Shown here: positions 1-8,596 of the stretch, piece by piece | Position numbering within the stretch: the first letter of the stretch is position 1 | Layout of the letters: the number at the start of each line of letters is the position of its first letter | Source: Bacteroidota bacterium | Lineage (GTDB): Bacteria; Bacteroidota; Bacteroidia; AKYH767-A; 2013-40CM-41-45 | Assembly: GCA_026391975.1 (NCBI GenBank) | Contig: JAPLDB010000024.1 | Location: 1-39,889 of the forward strand | Reading direction: 5' to 3' | DNA: 39,889 bases | The notes under the pieces: model-generated | What the model saw: the letters and a program-made list of their open reading frames with translations, nothing else | The model's database searches: none | Told to the model about the DNA's origin: nothing | Position numbers and translations under genes: made by a program

Positions 1-6
1 CCTGTC

Positions 7-49
7 TAAAAAATTACAAGCTACTGCGAAAATCACAGTAGCTTGTAAT
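7..49 (-). terminator. Strong intrinsic terminator of the ECF/oxidase operon
   Basis: A perfect 14-bp inverted repeat (attacaagctactg / cagtagcttgtaat) with a 9-nt loop lies just beyond the stop codon of the YHYH gene. On the minus strand the stem is followed directly by a run of about six T residues, the usual form of a Rho-independent terminator. The plus-strand side lacks a comparable T run, so it most likely serves the minus-strand operon. No gene is visible between it and the window edge. Confidence 0.85.
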
Positions 50-72
50 ATATGCTAAAAAATAATGCCTTC

Positions 73-1431
73 TTATTTCAGGATCGAAATTCTCTTACTT
101 AAAGAGTTTGTTCCGTTTGAAATTTGTATCACATAATTACCACTATAAATTTTCTTAGTGTCGAAATAAGCAATTGTGCTACCCTGGTAAATGGTTGTCT
201 TGTCAACTAATTTCCCCATCATGTCATACATTGAAATGTTTACATTTTCCTTAGTAAGGCCGTTCAGCTGAATGGCTACCAGATCGCCTGCCGGAATAGG
301 AAAAATATTCGCTTCAAGATCACTATTTGGTTTTTCTTCTATTGATGTTGTCGATGGCGTATAAACAGTTACGGCTTCTGTAATTGCATTTACTTTTAAT
401 GCCACTTTCAATCCTTTGAAGGTAGGTCCTACGACGTAAGGGTACGCTGAATTCCAGTTTGAGTCAACTGTAGCGAAATAGCAGTAAGTGCCGTTTGGAT
501 ATTCAGGTGTAATGCACCATCTACCATTATGCTCATCAAGGTAATCAGGAGTTAATGAAGTGGTCGGAATGTATTCATAGTCTTCCCGGAAATAGCCGAT
601 AGGGTAAGTAGTGTTAACAGAGGGGCCGGGTGTTACACTTGTTCCGTCAGCGTAAGTGTTTCTAACAGAAATATTTCTTTTGTTGTAACTTGATTTCATT
701 CTTACAATTGGTCCTGTCCCATTTGTGTCCCTGTAGGCGTAGGCGCCATATATAGGATGCCCGTCGTATGCGAATCCAATCAGCGGAGAATGCTGTGTGC
801 TGTCAATTGCATACAAACCATCTGCATCATAAAGGTTGCAAACAGTTGAAATAACCATCAGGTCTAATTTGAAAGCGCTAGGATTTTGATGGTGGTGATA
901 ATTTCCCATGGCAGGATGTCCTTTTGAACAGTCGAAGCCAAGCCGTTCTCCGACTACAGCATCCCTGTTCCATACATTGTCGCCCATGCCTCCATATGGT
1001 CCGCCTTTAAGCGTGCCTGTCGAGTTTTGCCATGATACGCCATCACGATAATCAAAAAGAGCAACGCCGTTTATGAAAAGACCAATATTCCCGCCTGTTG
1101 TATTATTATAATAGGTTGTATCGAGTGGAGTTAATGGAAGTTTGAAAATTGCGTTCTGGCTAGTTGCCAGGGACGGATTTCCATCAAGAAAAGGACCCGT
1201 TGGATAAGCAGGCAAACCATTTGCCCTGACATAAACCCAGTTATTGGAATATAAAACGGTCTTTACATTGGCAGAATCTGTTCCGGTAATTACGTTTGAA
1301 TTTCCTGAAACATAATGACTGCCGGTGATGCCGGTGGTGTTTTGCAACCATGATGTAATGATTGGATTTGTTTGTGCAATTGAACTGGCTGCAATGACGG
1401 CAAGCCCTAAAGAAAAAATGTGTTTTTTCAT
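73..1431 (-). CDS. Secreted YHYH-domain protein with T9SS type A sorting domain
   Basis: The 452-residue product starts with a signal peptide (about residues 1-20, ending SIAQ). The central part carries YHYH-domain hallmarks: DCSKGHPAMGNYHHHQNP near residues 168-184 and GFAYDGHPIYGAY near 219-231. The clustered histidines suggest metal binding, but the biochemical role of the family is not settled. The C-terminus (about 375-452, with IFPIPAGD and SGNYVIQI) is a T9SS type A sorting domain, so the protein should be exported and attached to the cell surface or released. It is the last gene of the minus-strand operon with the multicopper oxidase, 11 bp after the ancestral stop of the preceding gene and just before a strong terminator. 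The shared operon suggests a copper or redox link, which is inference. Confidence 0.85.
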   Translation of the reverse strand: MKKHIFSLGLAVIAASSIAQTNPIITSWLQNTTGITGSHYVSGNSNVITGTDSANVKTVLYSNNWVYVRANGLPAYPTGPFLDGNPSLATSQNAIFKLPLTPLDTTYYNNTTGGNIGLFINGVALFDYRDGVSWQNSTGTLKGGPYGGMGDNVWNRDAVVGERLGFDCSKGHPAMGNYHHHQNPSAFKLDLMVISTVCNLYDADGLYAIDSTQHSPLIGFAYDGHPIYGAYAYRDTNGTGPIVRMKSSYNKRNISVRNTYADGTSVTPGPSVNTTYPIGYFREDYEYIPTTSLTPDYLDEHNGRWCITPEYPNGTYCYFATVDSNWNSAYPYVVGPTFKGLKVALKVNAITEAVTVYTPSTTSIEEKPNSDLEANIFPIPAGDLVAIQLNGLTKENVNISMYDMMGKLVDKTTIYQGSTIAYFDTKKIYSGNYVIQISNGTNSLSKRISILK

Positions 1432-1514
1432 TTTATAGGTTTTTATTGTTGATGGATTAGTTTGATAATAATGTTGTGTTGATCCGATTTAATTTGTAAA
1501 AAATATATTCCATT

Positions 1515-3083
1515 TTAAAGACTTGAAAAATCCTGATCATTTATATTTGTTCCTGAATAAATAATTTGCCCGGAAATATTTCTGAGTTCAATATTGTCGT
1601 TTTTGTATTCCGCGGGTATTTTAAAACCGGTTGAGAACGGATTTGGAAATGCCACCAGCTGTTCATTTGTGGCTTGCAATGTTTCCTGAATGGAAGTTGT
1701 AAGCATTGTGCAATTGTAGGACAATGGATTTAATTCAATCGGATTGCCCGGAGTTAGTGTCATTCCGTTGAATCCCGAATAGTTAACATTGTAAAGCGTG
1801 CACCGAAATACGCTGTTTTGTGTGGGGTTATTTCCCTGGGAAAAAATTGTACCGCCCTGGCCCACCGGACTAACATATTTCCAAACGACACTGTCTGATG
1901 TATCAACCTCGAAAAAATTTCCGTTGGGTCCGCTGCAAATCAAAGTATTTCCATTGATCAACCTTTGTGCTCCGGAAATATTCATTGCATAAAAGGAGGT
2001 CGGAACAGGCGCCTGGTATGACCAATATGCTGCTGCCGGCAGGAAAGCCTGGCCTGCTGCAATTGAATAATTTCCAGAAGAATCAACAGGAGGAGAGATG
2101 ATGTCAACAGATGAATAATTCCCGCCGGGGCGATTGATACCGTTGTTAAAGATCATAATATTTCCTGCATCTGCCAGGCCATTTTCAATCCAATGCGGAT
2201 TGTGTTGCCCGAATAATTTACGATCAGCCAGCACACCCCTGTTGTAACTTGCCGGGTTGCCCCAGCGATATAGAAAGTCTCCGCCTTTCCCATGAGCTCC
2301 ACCGATGTGACTGGAAGACTCAAGAGTCGTCGTGCTGTGGTCTATAATGTAAAATTCATTTTGATTGTGCGCACTTAAAATTAACTGATCCATTGCGGCA
2401 TTGTAGTCGATGGCATTGCAATGAAGCCAGTCAGTTGTTGCTCCCAGGTTGTAATTCAGATTTAGCAATTCAGGATGATCGGCAACCACGCCATAATTTG
2501 CCTTTGTTGAGTCGTAATCCTGAATTAAGTGATCCCATGCATGCCATTCCCAGATTACGTTTCCGCCGTTCAGTCCGACAGGCTGTATCTCAAGAATTTT
2601 ATCACTCCAGACTACAGTACCGATATTATTTGGGTTGGCACCGGCCGCAACCGCTTCAGCTGCTGTTTTTAATTCGTAAGAAATAGCCAGCACATTCCCA
2701 TTGGGCAACAACCTGATGTCATGATGCTGGCATTGTGTCGAATTGGAAATTGTATATGTCCATGTAATATTTCCGGCCCAGTCAAATTTTTCAATGATAC
2801 CACCCAATCCTCCGGCATTAAAAACAGCATTTGTTAATTTTCCTGTTCTCAGCAGGGATCCGTCTTCAAGAAAATAAGCCGACTGACCTGGCTGATGAGT
2901 GCTTGCCCATGAATGAACCTGGTACCCGCATTTATCTATCAAGTATGTTGTGTTTCCAAAGTTGGGAGCAAAAAGTACATATCCATCCTGTGATCCTGAA
3001 GTTTGCGTAAACAATCCAACCGTCTGGGCATTGGCCATTATAAATGAAGTCAATAAAATTGTCAGGAGAATATTAATTTTCAT
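1515..3083 (-). CDS. Arylsulfotransferase (ASST)-like secreted protein, sorting domain cut by an in-frame stop
   Basis: The 522-residue product has a signal peptide (about 1-19, ending ANAQ) and an ASST-like beta-propeller region (DGYVLFAPNFG, HDIRLLPNGNVLAISYE, FGQHNPHWIENG). ASST enzymes move sulfate between phenolic compounds. I cannot confirm the catalytic histidine, so sulfotransferase activity is inferred from family resemblance only. The C-terminus begins a T9SS type A sorting domain (VAFPNPFSTGF, IELRNISGQIIY) but stops after DFSSL. Past the TAA, the same frame continues for 23 codons (starting NGIYFLQI, ending in TAA at 1443-1445), which is exactly the missing tail. The ancestral gene was therefore probably 1443-3083. 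The start codon is 2 bp from the stop of the redoxin gene, so the two should be co-transcribed. As written, T9SS export may fail. Confidence 0.8.
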   Translation of the reverse strand: MKINILLTILLTSFIMANAQTVGLFTQTSGSQDGYVLFAPNFGNTTYLIDKCGYQVHSWASTHQPGQSAYFLEDGSLLRTGKLTNAVFNAGGLGGIIEKFDWAGNITWTYTISNSTQCQHHDIRLLPNGNVLAISYELKTAAEAVAAGANPNNIGTVVWSDKILEIQPVGLNGGNVIWEWHAWDHLIQDYDSTKANYGVVADHPELLNLNYNLGATTDWLHCNAIDYNAAMDQLILSAHNQNEFYIIDHSTTTLESSSHIGGAHGKGGDFLYRWGNPASYNRGVLADRKLFGQHNPHWIENGLADAGNIMIFNNGINRPGGNYSSVDIISPPVDSSGNYSIAAGQAFLPAAAYWSYQAPVPTSFYAMNISGAQRLINGNTLICSGPNGNFFEVDTSDSVVWKYVSPVGQGGTIFSQGNNPTQNSVFRCTLYNVNYSGFNGMTLTPGNPIELNPLSYNCTMLTTSIQETLQATNEQLVAFPNPFSTGFKIPAEYKNDNIELRNISGQIIYSGTNINDQDFSSL

Positions 3084-3085
3084 TT

Positions 3086-3706
3086 TTATTGATTTTGTTT
3101 CCGGTAATGAATCTGACAGCCCAGTGATTTTGTTTCTTTAATTTCAACTTCTTTTCCTTTCAGCAATGCGTCAACGGCATTTGCTACATAATGAATTTTG
3201 GCTTTTTCCGGTTCAGCGCCGTTATCATCAATGGCGCCGTTATACTTAACTACAAAATCGCCTTTTATTTTCCATACCACGAATGCATGAGGCGTTTTTT
3301 GTGCACCGAACTTTTTTGCCACAGTTTGAGCTCCGTCCATCAGATAGGGAAAATTGAATTTCTCTGCTGTTGCTTTGGCAACCATATTCTTGAAGCCATC
3401 TTCTTCATAAACGATTGTATCTGTTGAGCTGATTGCAATTAACGGCACTCCCAATGGCTTGTAACGGTTATTCAACTGGTTCATTCGTTCCGGATAGAGT
3501 TTTGCAAAAGGGCAGTGGTTGCAGGTGAAAACAACAATAAATCCCCTGGCAGATGGATAATCTTTCAGAGAAACCATTTTGCCGTTTACATTGAGCAAAT
3601 GAAAATCCAGTGCGCTTGTTGTTTTCTCAACACTAAAACTAAGCAAACAGGCTGCAGCAAAAGCAAGAAAAAATAAACGGAAGGAACGAAGTCTGAATTG
3701 ATTCAT
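3086..3706 (-). CDS. Secreted thioredoxin-fold redoxin (AhpC/TSA-like) with CNHC motif
   Basis: The 206-residue product has an N-terminal hydrophobic export signal (about 8-25). A thioredoxin-like fold follows: DFHLLNVNGKMVSLKDY, then VVFTCNHCPFAKLYPERM with the CxxC pair at about C62 and C65, and TPHAFVV, matching the cis-proline region. This layout is typical of periplasmic redoxin/TlpA-like proteins of the AhpC/TSA superfamily, acting in thiol-disulfide exchange or peroxide reduction. There is no C-terminal sorting domain, so it probably stays in the periplasm. It lies 6 bp after the multicopper oxidase gene and 2 bp before the ASST-like gene, so it may keep secreted or copper-binding cysteines in the right redox state (inference). 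The substrate is unknown. Confidence 0.85.
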   Translation of the reverse strand: MNQFRLRSFRLFFLAFAAACLLSFSVEKTTSALDFHLLNVNGKMVSLKDYPSARGFIVVFTCNHCPFAKLYPERMNQLNNRYKPLGVPLIAISSTDTIVYEEDGFKNMVAKATAEKFNFPYLMDGAQTVAKKFGAQKTPHAFVVWKIKGDFVVKYNGAIDDNGAEPEKAKIHYVANAVDALLKGKEVEIKETKSLGCQIHYRKQNQ

Positions 3707-3712
3707 CGCAGT

Positions 3713-5407
3713 TTATTCTTTCACGAATATTTTTGATGTTGTGATTTTGGTTTTTTCATCTGTCAGTTGTAAAAAGTAAATACCTTTTGACAAGCGGCTG
3801 ATGTCGATTCCGTTTTTTAATTCGGGGCGCGGAAGCATATAAACAGTCTTTCCAACTTGGTTATTGATTGTTATATAATAAGCTGACGCATCTGGATCAC
3901 TGAAGGAGACATTTAATATGGTATTTGCAGGATTGGGATACAAAGAAAAGCCGGCTGTTTCGTTCACAGGGTCACTGATATTGGAGGTGTTATCGACCAC
4001 AACAAATTGTCCCATCATTCCCCCGTCTTCATGCGGCGAAAAATGGCAGTGATACATGAATGGATGGATGGAATCTGAATAATCATCAAACCTGGCAACG
4101 AAAGTTGCTGATGAAGATCTCGGCAGATATAAAACATCTTTCCATCCTTCTTCATAAGATGCAAGCGCGCCGGTACTTCTTGATATCAGTTTGAATTCAA
4201 CATCATGAATGTGAAAGGTATGTCCGAAAACCTGGTTGTTTGTTATGGTCCACTGCTCAATGGTATTCAGGTTAACCGTTTTGTTGATGTTATTTAGGAC
4301 AAAAGGTGTATTGTCAAAATCAAATGGCTGACCACCCGGATTACCATTGGTAACATTAATATTTCTTGTCACTGTGGCGTCGCCGGCCGTCCAGTAATTA
4401 TTGTTCACAAGTGCAGATGGCAATAAGGTAATCGGGCTGCTTGTGGTCGAGGCAACGTTGATATGCAAAATGGTGAACGTGGTATTGTTCAGCAAACTCC
4501 CGAACTCTCCGGTTGTTCCCGGTTCTCCTCCGGGAAATCCAAGCGCAAAGCCTGAATTGTATGCATTCATGTCAACACTGGATCCTAGTATATCGCTTCC
4601 GAAATCAACAAGAATCTCTACACGTTCTCCAACTGCCAGAATTAACCTTGTTACCGGTATAGGTGTATTAACCAGACCGCCATCGGTGGTTATCACATAA
4701 AAAGTCCTGTTGTCGCTAAAACCAAGATTGTAAGCCCTTTCCATCTCTGCATTTAAAATGCGCAATCGGACGAATTGCTTTGGCAAACTTACTTCTGCAT
4801 CCGGTGTTCCATTTGTAAGCATGTAGTCGCCATAGGAACATTGGGTAGTTACGAATGCATTTGAAGCATCGTACCTCCTGCTTGTAAGTGCCAGCGGAAT
4901 ATCATCTACGCCGTAAGTTCTCGGCAGTGGCAAGGCGGCTTCTGCAGCATCCCTGACAATGATAAAACCACCAAGTCCTTTGCTCATTTGTTCCTGAGTC
5001 ATTTCATGCAAATGAGGATGATACCAATAGGTTGCAGCGTTGTTAGTGACTCTCCAGTAAGGTTGCCAGATTGTCCCCGGCGGAATGATCTGGTGGGGTC
5101 CTCCATCCATCACTGCAGGAAGGTGCATACCATGCCAGTGTAAAGTTGTTGAATCATTCAAGTAGTTATGTACATTCACATGTACTGTATCACCCTGATT
5201 AAAAAAAAGGGTTGGTCCCCAGAATTTATTATTTACCCCTGCCGTAATGGTTTGGTTACCGGGCCTCAATTGAGCAAAGGTGTCAACCAGGTTAAGATTA
5301 AAGTTCGTTCCCGATAGTGTGTCTGGTATCCAAAGTGTATTGTACTGTGCGGATAGTCGGCCGGCGAAAAGTAAAATTAAAGTCAATGCGAATGTGATAT
5401 TTTTCAT
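3713..5407 (-). CDS. Secreted multicopper oxidase with T9SS type A sorting domain
   Basis: The 564-residue product has a signal peptide (about 1-20) and three cupredoxin domains. All four copper-ligand motifs are present: HWHG near residues 90-93, WYHPHLH near 128-134, HTFHIHD near 396-402 and HCHFSPHEDGGMM near 453-465, including the type 1 Cys454 and probable axial Met464. The enzyme should therefore be active, oxidising a substrate with reduction of O2 to water. It resembles the CotA/SufI/bilirubin oxidase group; the substrate (phenolics, Cu(I) or another metal) cannot be read from sequence. The C-terminus (FSLYPNPANTILNV, KGIYFLQLTDE) is a type A sorting domain, placing it outside the cell. 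It follows the Spy-like sensor gene by 55 bp and precedes the redoxin by 6 bp, as the central enzyme of the ECF operon. Confidence 0.93.
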   Translation of the reverse strand: MKNITFALTLILLFAGRLSAQYNTLWIPDTLSGTNFNLNLVDTFAQLRPGNQTITAGVNNKFWGPTLFFNQGDTVHVNVHNYLNDSTTLHWHGMHLPAVMDGGPHQIIPPGTIWQPYWRVTNNAATYWYHPHLHEMTQEQMSKGLGGFIIVRDAAEAALPLPRTYGVDDIPLALTSRRYDASNAFVTTQCSYGDYMLTNGTPDAEVSLPKQFVRLRILNAEMERAYNLGFSDNRTFYVITTDGGLVNTPIPVTRLILAVGERVEILVDFGSDILGSSVDMNAYNSGFALGFPGGEPGTTGEFGSLLNNTTFTILHINVASTTSSPITLLPSALVNNNYWTAGDATVTRNINVTNGNPGGQPFDFDNTPFVLNNINKTVNLNTIEQWTITNNQVFGHTFHIHDVEFKLISRSTGALASYEEGWKDVLYLPRSSSATFVARFDDYSDSIHPFMYHCHFSPHEDGGMMGQFVVVDNTSNISDPVNETAGFSLYPNPANTILNVSFSDPDASAYYITINNQVGKTVYMLPRPELKNGIDISRLSKGIYFLQLTDEKTKITTSKIFVKE

Positions 5408-5462
5408 GGGGTTTTTAATAATAAAAGTAGTCTGTTTTATTTTATGTGTGTGATGAAAGGGT

Positions 5463-5930
5463 TTATCTTCGGGGAGGTGGTGGTGGTGCCATCATTCGCA
5501 GACCTTCTTTTATTACTTCATCAAATTTTTGCTGTTGTTCAGGAGAACACATGGCTCTTACCTTTTGAAAATGAAAAAATGTTGAAAGTTCAATTTGTTT
5601 TTGCAGAGCAGTCAAAGAATCAGCAAGCAGATTGATCTTTACGCTGTCAGCAACCGAAGCCCCCAACAAGCCAAAAAATTCATCGTGCATTTTCCGGCTT
5701 TCATCTCTTAGGGCATCAACAGATTTTCTGTGATCTTCTCTTAGTTCTTCAAATTGATGACGCTGGGCATCAGTAAAATTCAATTCATGCATTAAAAAAT
5801 CTCCGATTTCCCGGTGCGGAGGTGGATTCATATTGCCCGGAGCATTGTGAAACCACATAAATCCCAGGGTGCTTATATTAATAAGGAGCAATACAATAAT
5901 AGCAGCCTTCAGAAATTTAGAATTATCCAT
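5463..5930 (-). CDS. Periplasmic Spy/CpxP/heavy-metal-sensor-like protein
   Basis: The 155-residue product has one N-terminal membrane or signal segment (about 9-27) and a helical, charged periplasmic part. It carries two LTxxQ-like motifs, NFTDAQRHQFEEL and CSPEQQQKFDEV, which mark the Spy/CpxP/CnrX superfamily. The tail is proline-rich (MMAPPPPPRR). Relatives are periplasmic chaperones or metal sensors that feed signals to an anti-sigma factor or sensor kinase. It sits 7 bp after the candidate anti-sigma gene in an ECF operon, so a sensor role like CnrX in the CnrYXH system is a fair hypothesis. The ligand is unknown; the multicopper oxidase directly downstream makes copper a candidate. Confidence 0.8.
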   Translation of the reverse strand: MDNSKFLKAAIIVLLLINISTLGFMWFHNAPGNMNPPPHREIGDFLMHELNFTDAQRHQFEELREDHRKSVDALRDESRKMHDEFFGLLGASVADSVKINLLADSLTALQKQIELSTFFHFQKVRAMCSPEQQQKFDEVIKEGLRMMAPPPPPRR

Positions 5931-5937
5931 TTGAGCG

Positions 5938-6225
5938 TTAAAGTGTATTTAGATAAGAGAAGTATTCTGTATAAACCGGATTGTTTTCACTTTGGCCTGA
6001 CTTCATCGGGCTGTTGTAACGGAGTATCGTAATAATATTAATCCCGGCCAGAAGAACAATACTGGCAGCGATTGCCCATTTTATGACAGGTCGAATCGAA
6101 ATTACTTTGCCACCTGCAAAAGATATTTTTGACAACCTATCAGCCAATTCAGGGCTGATATCAGCGCGCTTGATAGTATCAATGGTATTTAATGTTCCCT
6201 GAATCCAATTCTCTTTTTGATTCAT
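5938..6225 (-). CDS. Small single-pass membrane protein, candidate anti-sigma factor
   Basis: The 95-residue product has a charged cytoplasmic N-terminal half (about 1-45), one clear transmembrane helix (KWAIAASIVLLAGINIITIL, about 49-68) and a short outer tail. I see no recognisable zinc-binding anti-sigma motif. Its place between an ECF sigma gene (36 bp upstream) and a Spy-like periplasmic sensor (7 bp downstream), together with its topology, makes a membrane-bound anti-sigma factor the best reading. The function is inferred from context, not from homology. Confidence 0.65.
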   Translation of the reverse strand: MNQKENWIQGTLNTIDTIKRADISPELADRLSKISFAGGKVISIRPVIKWAIAASIVLLAGINIITILRYNSPMKSGQSENNPVYTEYFSYLNTL

Positions 6226-6261
6226 ATTAGGTTAGATGTTTTATTTCTTATAAACTTGCGG

Positions 6262-6822
6262 TTACTTTTCAAATAGTTTTTGAAGGTTTTGTTTAGCCCT
6301 GAAAAGCAGGGATTCTACTGAGGAAACGGATACATTCATTATTTCAGCAACTTCAGTGTAGCTTAAGTCTTCTGTTTTATGAAGTATGAAAGCCGTTTTT
6401 TGCTTCTCTGGCAACTTGCCAATGGCTGCAAATAATATTGCGGCTCGTTCTTTATTTTCCATCTGTACACCGGGATGTAAAAAATCAGGAACTTCACTAA
6501 TATTCCCGATTGGATCATCTCCCGAAATGGTCAATGGATTCGCAATCCCTTTTTTACTATTTCTTTTTCTGAGATGCTCAAGTGATTTTGTAACTGCAAT
6601 CCTGTAAATCCATGTGGATAGCTTAGCATCACCCCTGAAATTCCTGACTGACCGAAAAACTTCAATGAATACCTCCTGAGTTATATCTTCGGCATCCATT
6701 GTATCCTGCAAGATACCAAGTGATGTATTAAAAACCTGATTGCCGAACTGGCGGATAAGATCTTTATAAACAGCATGATCTCCTTCCCTTAACCTTGTGA
6801 GAAGAAGTGCTTCATTTGTCAT
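6262..6822 (-). CDS. ECF-family RNA polymerase sigma factor
   Basis: The product is a sigma-70 family protein with region 2 (DAEDITQEVFIEVFRSVRNF, then AKLSTWIYRIAVTKSLEHLRKR) and region 4 (LPEKQKTAFILHKTEDLSYTEVAEIMNVS, then SVESLLFRAKQNLQKLF). Regions 1 and 3 are absent, as in ECF factors. The ORF track begins at a TTG codon (6834); the ATG at 6820-6822, giving 186 residues starting MTNEALLL, is the more likely start. It heads the seven-gene operon, so it probably activates its own transcription plus the metal-sensor and oxidase genes downstream. A membrane anti-sigma would hold it inactive until a periplasmic signal arrives. Confidence 0.92.
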   Translation of the reverse strand: MTNEALLLTRLREGDHAVYKDLIRQFGNQVFNTSLGILQDTMDAEDITQEVFIEVFRSVRNFRGDAKLSTWIYRIAVTKSLEHLRKRNSKKGIANPLTISGDDPIGNISEVPDFLHPGVQMENKERAAILFAAIGKLPEKQKTAFILHKTEDLSYTEVAEIMNVSVSSVESLLFRAKQNLQKLFEK

Positions 6823-7004
6823 TAATTTTAGCAATAAGAGAGAGTAGACAAGGGCCGCAGAAATAGGTTTAAGGAGCGGCTAGTAAAGATTTCGAAGGCA
6901 GTTGACGGCACTTTGTTGCCGGAAAATTCTTCTGTGCAAATAAAATCAATAACCTAAAGATTGACAATATTAAATTCATCAAAACTCTTTAACTGAGATT
7001 AGGA

Positions 7005-7012
7005 CAAAGTTA
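7005..7012 (-). promoter_or_regulatory. Weak candidate -7 element upstream of the ECF operon
   Basis: On the minus strand the sequence reads TAACTTTG, a full match to the Bacteroidota -7 consensus TAnnTTTG, about 180 bp upstream of the sigma-factor ATG. No TTG is visible at the right distance for a -33 element. It could be a partial match by chance, or the operon could use a promoter read by its own ECF factor, whose consensus is unknown. The rest of 6823-7115 shows no gene. Confidence 0.3.
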
Positions 7013-7115
7013 AAAAAAATATTATGGAATAACAGGCATACAATCTTTGCTTGAAGATAACAATGTAATTCCCAATTCAGAAATCTTAGCGTAAGAAAAG
7101 AATGGCTTTCGAACT

Positions 7116-8594
7116 CTATATTTCCCCCTTTTCTGAATTCTGATTTAACAAAAAGCCTAGCAAATCTTTAAAACTCGTGCCATCCTGTAATTTATTCTTG
7201 CTTATTAACGAGTGCTCTGCAAGTCCATGTAAGACAAATTCCATGAGCACAGATTTTTCAGAGCCTTTTGCATCCGGATGGTATTTCTTTACCAGTTCTT
7301 CCAGTCCATCTACAACTGACAACGCATCAAAATACACCTTGTCGTTTTCATCATTAAAAAGGTCCAGTGAATTATTTTGAGAGAACCAGTTGATAATTGT
7401 GCCATAGTCCGATTGTTCTCTTTTTCGTTTTATTTTTCCCGGATCAGGGAATAGCTGGGCAAATGTATTGCGGATCGCAAGGCTTATTAAATTATGGGCG
7501 ATAATGGCCGGACCTTCCTTTTCGCCCTCGTAAACCAATTCAATTTTTCCATTGATGGCCGGTACTGCTGAATACAGGTCATGTATCCTTGCATAGGAGT
7601 ATGGTAAATTATTTTTTAGAAACCGCAACTCAGCAGCACTTATTAAATTTTCATATGCACTGATGGTAAGGCGCGCACTCACACCGCTTTTTGGATCCAC
7701 AAATTCGCTGGTGCGTGCTTCAATGGCAATTTGCTCAACGAGTGTTTTCAGGATCTCAGGAACTGCGATTTCCTTTTGTTGCTTATTGAGTTTTGCCTGA
7801 TCCTGAGTGATCTGTTTTGAATGCTCTATTGATTTCGGATAATGAGTCAGGATCTGCGATCCAATTCTGTCTTTTAAAGGAGTTACGATGCTTCCGCGAT
7901 TTGTGTAATCTTCCGGATTGGCAGTAAATACAAACTGAAGATCCAGCGGAATGCGCAAGTTAAAACCCCTGATCTGAACATCGCCTTCCTGTAAAATGTT
8001 AAACAAGGCAACCTGTAAACGTGGCTGCAGATCGGGCAATTCATTGATCACAAAAATAAAGCGATTGCTTCGGGGAATCAACCCATAATGAATTACGTTT
8101 TCGTCCGCAAAGGATAATTTTAAGTTCGCAGCTTTTATCGGATCGAGATCTCCGATAAGATCTGCAACACTCACATCCGGTGTTGCCAGTTTTTCTGAAA
8201 AGCGGTCTGAACGATGGATCCAGTTTATTGGAGTATCATCTCCTTTTTCTGAAATCAAATGTTTAGCAAAATTTGAAATGGGTTGCATTGGATCGTCGTT
8301 CAACGGACTGCCGGCAACAATTGGAATATATTCATCAAGCAAATTTACCAGTTGCCTTGCCATTTTGGTTTTGGCCTGACCACGCAGACCAAGGAACAGG
8401 ATGTTATGTCTGCTTAAAATAGCCCGCTCAATTTCAGGAATAACGGATTCTTCATATCCGAAGATGCCATCAAAAATGGGTTCTTTGTTTTTGATCTTTC
8501 TGATCAGGTTTTCACGGAGCTCATCTTTGATACTTAAAAATTTATATCCCGTTTTTTTTAATTCGCCTAATGTTGTTATTGCAGGTGTTGCCAT
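7116..8594 (-). CDS. MoxR/Mg-chelatase ChlI-like AAA+ ATPase
   Basis: The 492-residue product has one AAA+ module in the N-terminal half: Walker A GLRGQAKT (about 69-76), a Walker B-like strand FIFVINEL (about 179-186) with Asn-Glu in place of the usual Asp-Glu, sensor 1 in VFTANPEDY (about 222-230) and an arginine-finger region, LKDRIGSQI. Pore-loop-like inserts around residue 205 (EGDVQIRGFNLRIPLD) are typical of the MoxR/ChlI/RavA clade. The remaining 240 residues form a helical lid and extension. The gene lies 2 bp after a VWA-domain gene, the classical MoxR-VWA/ChlI-ChlD pairing that acts as a chaperone or metal-insertion machine. The client is unknown. No chlorophyll or cobalamin genes are nearby, so I would not call it a chelatase. 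Confidence 0.85.
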   Translation of the reverse strand: MATPAITTLGELKKTGYKFLSIKDELRENLIRKIKNKEPIFDGIFGYEESVIPEIERAILSRHNILFLGLRGQAKTKMARQLVNLLDEYIPIVAGSPLNDDPMQPISNFAKHLISEKGDDTPINWIHRSDRFSEKLATPDVSVADLIGDLDPIKAANLKLSFADENVIHYGLIPRSNRFIFVINELPDLQPRLQVALFNILQEGDVQIRGFNLRIPLDLQFVFTANPEDYTNRGSIVTPLKDRIGSQILTHYPKSIEHSKQITQDQAKLNKQQKEIAVPEILKTLVEQIAIEARTSEFVDPKSGVSARLTISAYENLISAAELRFLKNNLPYSYARIHDLYSAVPAINGKIELVYEGEKEGPAIIAHNLISLAIRNTFAQLFPDPGKIKRKREQSDYGTIINWFSQNNSLDLFNDENDKVYFDALSVVDGLEELVKKYHPDAKGSEKSVLMEFVLHGLAEHSLISKNKLQDGTSFKDLLGFLLNQNSEKGEI

Positions 8595-8596
8595 CG

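Noticed and set aside
2393-2686. Plus-strand 97-codon ORF opposite the ASST-like gene
   Set aside because: It has no start context or family features and lies antisense to a clear coding region.
6823-6834. TTG start of the sigma-factor ORF
   Set aside because: An ATG four codons later gives the normal ECF N-terminus; the extension adds only MLKL.
6906-6922. Small hairpin CGGCA/TGCCG upstream of the sigma gene
   Set aside because: The stem is only 5 bp and no T run follows, so it is not convincing as a terminator or operator.
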